This document shows positions 6,533-7,738 of a stretch of 7,738 bases of DNA, one piece after another. Each line of letters starts with the position of its first letter. Positions within the stretch are counted from its first letter, which is position 1. The position numbers and the translations under genes are program-made. Source of the DNA: an uncultured Eubacteriales bacterium. GTDB lineage: Bacteria > Bacillota > Clostridia > Christensenellales > DTU072. The stretch spans positions 1 through 7,738 of the forward strand of contig CACXDF010000070.1 in NCBI GenBank assembly GCA_902766325.1, in the 5' to 3' direction. The notes below the pieces were generated by a model. The model made no database searches. It saw nothing but the letters and a program-made list of their open reading frames with translations, and was not told where the DNA came from.

Positions 6533-7642
6533 TTATTCTTCTCCGGGGATGCTTTCCAGATCGGACGTGATCGTACTCATCGCGCGGATATCAAGTTTCA
6601 TACCGACAAGTCTGGAAGCAAGTTTCGCGTTCATACCGCCCTTTCCGATAGCAAGAGACAATTTATTGTCGGGAACGACGATCTCCGCGCGCTTGTTCTC
6701 TTCGTCGACTTTGATACTGATAACGCTCTTAAGCGGATTCAGACAGCGAATAATGTATTCGGTAATGTTGGACGTATACAAAATAACGTCGATCTTTTCG
6801 CCGCCGAGCTGGCCTACGATACTATTGACGCGTTCGCCTCTGATACCGATGCAGGAAGAAAGAGCATCCAAGTTCGGATCGTCGGTATAAACGACCATCT
6901 TAGTACGGTTGCCCGCTTCACGGACGATATTTTTTACCTTAACGAGTCCGGACTTAAGTTCGGGTACTTCGACCTCGAAAAGTTTTTTGACAAAGCCGGG
7001 GCAGCTGCGGCTGACGACAACCTGCGTATTGCCGTAAGCGTTTTCTCTTACGCGCTTAACGAAGACTTTAACGATATCGCCGACGTGATAATCGTCGGTC
7101 GGACATTGATCGGATACACCGAGCACGCCTTCCATCTGAGAACCGGTTATTTCTACGTAAACGATGCCCGATTCAATACGACGGACGACGGCGCTGACAA
7201 GTTCGCCCTCTTTATCGTTCATTTCGCTGGCGATCTGCTCTCTGATGGCCTCGTTGATACGTTGCATAATGACCTGTTTTGCGGTTTGAGCGGCAATACG
7301 GCTGAGTTTGATCGGAGTAATGTCTTCGCCGATGATATCGCCGACTTTAGCGTTGGGGTCGATGTCGTGAGCCTCTTCCAAAGAAAGTTCGTTGTCTTCT
7401 TGCGGTTCTCCGTCGACGACCTTTTGATAAGCATAATACTCGATCCGACCGGCCTCTTCGTTCAACTTCGCGACGACAGTCCTGCTTTCGCCCATTTCCT
7501 TTTTATAAGCAGATGAAAGACCGGCTTCGATCGACTTGATCAAAAGATCTTTATCGAGCTTTCTTTCTTTTGATAATTGATCTAAAGCAAGAAAAAACTC
7601 TCTATCGTCTTTCTTTACCGGTTGTTCGACTTTGCGTGCCAT
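6533..7642 (-). CDS. nusA: Transcription termination/antitermination factor NusA
   Basis: Binds RNA polymerase and nascent RNA to control pausing, termination and antitermination. At 369 residues it matches the short Bacillota form (371 in B. subtilis) and lacks the acidic repeats of E. coli NusA. Order of domains: RNA-polymerase-binding N-domain at about 14-140 (including LIKSIEAGLSSAYKKEMG), S1 at about 146-211, KH1 with GIRG at 266-269 and GGEKIDVI at 280-287, and KH2 with AIGKGGMNAKLASRL at 331-345. The KH1 segment before GIRG reads DALSSCI, where the family usually has DPVGACV. The first 13 residues are a charged extension before the usual family start. A GGGAGG lies 11 bases before the ATG. 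Known NusA autoregulation acts on this operon in other bacteria, but no control element is visible here. Confidence 0.97.
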   Translation of the reverse strand: MARKVEQPVKKDDREFFLALDQLSKERKLDKDLLIKSIEAGLSSAYKKEMGESRTVVAKLNEEAGRIEYYAYQKVVDGEPQEDNELSLEEAHDIDPNAKVGDIIGEDITPIKLSRIAAQTAKQVIMQRINEAIREQIASEMNDKEGELVSAVVRRIESGIVYVEITGSQMEGVLGVSDQCPTDDYHVGDIVKVFVKRVRENAYGNTQVVVSRSCPGFVKKLFEVEVPELKSGLVKVKNIVREAGNRTKMVVYTDDPNLDALSSCIGIRGERVNSIVGQLGGEKIDVILYTSNITEYIIRCLNPLKSVISIKVDEENKRAEIVVPDNKLSLAIGKGGMNAKLASRLVGMKLDIRAMSTITSDLESIPGEE

Positions 7643-7653
7643 TTTTTTGATTT

Positions 7654-7659
7654 CCTCCC
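7654..7659 (-). promoter_or_regulatory. Ribosome binding site of nusA in the rimP-nusA spacer
   Basis: GGGAGG on the minus strand lies 11 bases before the nusA ATG at 7642, within an AT-rich 45-base spacer. No convincing -35/-10 pair or terminator is present in this spacer, so nusA is probably transcribed from upstream of the window. Confidence 0.7.
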
Positions 7660-7687
7660 AATGAATGTTATTTTTTCGATTTGTAAT

Positions 7688-7738
7688 TTATTTAAAACTA
7701 ATGTACGGTCGAACGACCGACGCATTATTTTTTTCAAA
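7688..7738 (-). CDS. rimP: C-terminal tail of a probable ribosome maturation factor RimP (partial)
   Basis: An open frame enters from the right edge and ends at a TAA at 7690-7688. The 16 visible residues, FEKNNASVVRPYISFK, resemble the end of RimP proteins, which commonly finish with a pattern like 'I-A-x-V/I-R-x-x-I-x-F'. RimP, a 30S assembly factor, is the standard gene directly upstream of nusA, and the 45-base gap to nusA fits an operon junction. The tail is too short for certainty; the call rests on this weak terminal match plus the conserved gene order. Confidence 0.6.
   Translation of the reverse strand, partial: FEKNNASVVRPYISFK

Noticed and set aside
7706..7719. Inverted repeat cggtcg-aa-cgaccg, considered as a terminator before nusA
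   Set aside because: It falls inside the probable rimP coding tail, and the T-run lies about ten bases away on the plus-strand side, wrong for the direction of the operon. The hairpin is also short.
7643..7738. Possible promoter upstream of nusA (AT-rich stretch with TACATT and TAAATT)
   Set aside because: No -35 element with suitable spacing was found; TTGAAA lies 26 bases before TACATT. The region is mostly the rimP tail and an ordinary operon spacer.

Overview
The window is one compact, co-directional gene cluster read entirely on the minus strand, from about 7738 down to 1. In transcription order it holds the last 16 codons of a probable rimP, then nusA, ylxR (rnpM), ylxQ (L7Ae-like), infB, rbfA, an nrnA-type DHH phosphoesterase gene, truB, ribF, and the first 159 codons of an endonuclease IV-like TIM-barrel gene that runs off the left edge. 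No RNA gene, mobile element, CRISPR array, riboswitch or internal terminator could be supported.

The gene order is the nusA-infB operon of Bacillota. The DHH phosphoesterase between rbfA and truB, the absence of ylxP between infB and rbfA, the NusA of 369 residues with no C-terminal acidic repeats, the GGAGG-type ribosome binding sites and the moderate GC content all suggest a Clostridia-like Bacillota, possibly an uncultured gut lineage. Assignment below class level is not possible from the sequence alone.

Layout: 7738-7688 is the rimP tail, followed by a 45-base spacer with the nusA ribosome binding site. 7642-5986 holds nusA, ylxR and ylxQ. 5989-3521 is infB. 3521-2198 holds rbfA and nrnA. 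2205-446 holds truB and ribF. 477-1 is the endonuclease IV-like gene. The largest gap after nusA is 3 bases, and every later junction overlaps by 1 to 32 bases, including two ATGA junctions and one TAATG junction. Translational coupling is therefore likely through much of the cluster.

The genes form a coherent expression and ribosome-biogenesis set: transcription elongation and termination (NusA), RNA binding or RNase P modulation (YlxR, YlxQ), translation initiation (IF2), 30S maturation (RimP, RbfA), turnover of very short RNA (NrnA-type), tRNA modification (TruB) and FMN/FAD synthesis (RibF). The nuclease-like gene at the end is the least expected member, because rpsO often follows ribF in this cluster. 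I found no clearly new system. The points worth a second look are small departures from family motifs, missing ribosome binding sites at two overlapping starts, an unusual IF2 N-terminus, and the terminal nuclease-like gene.
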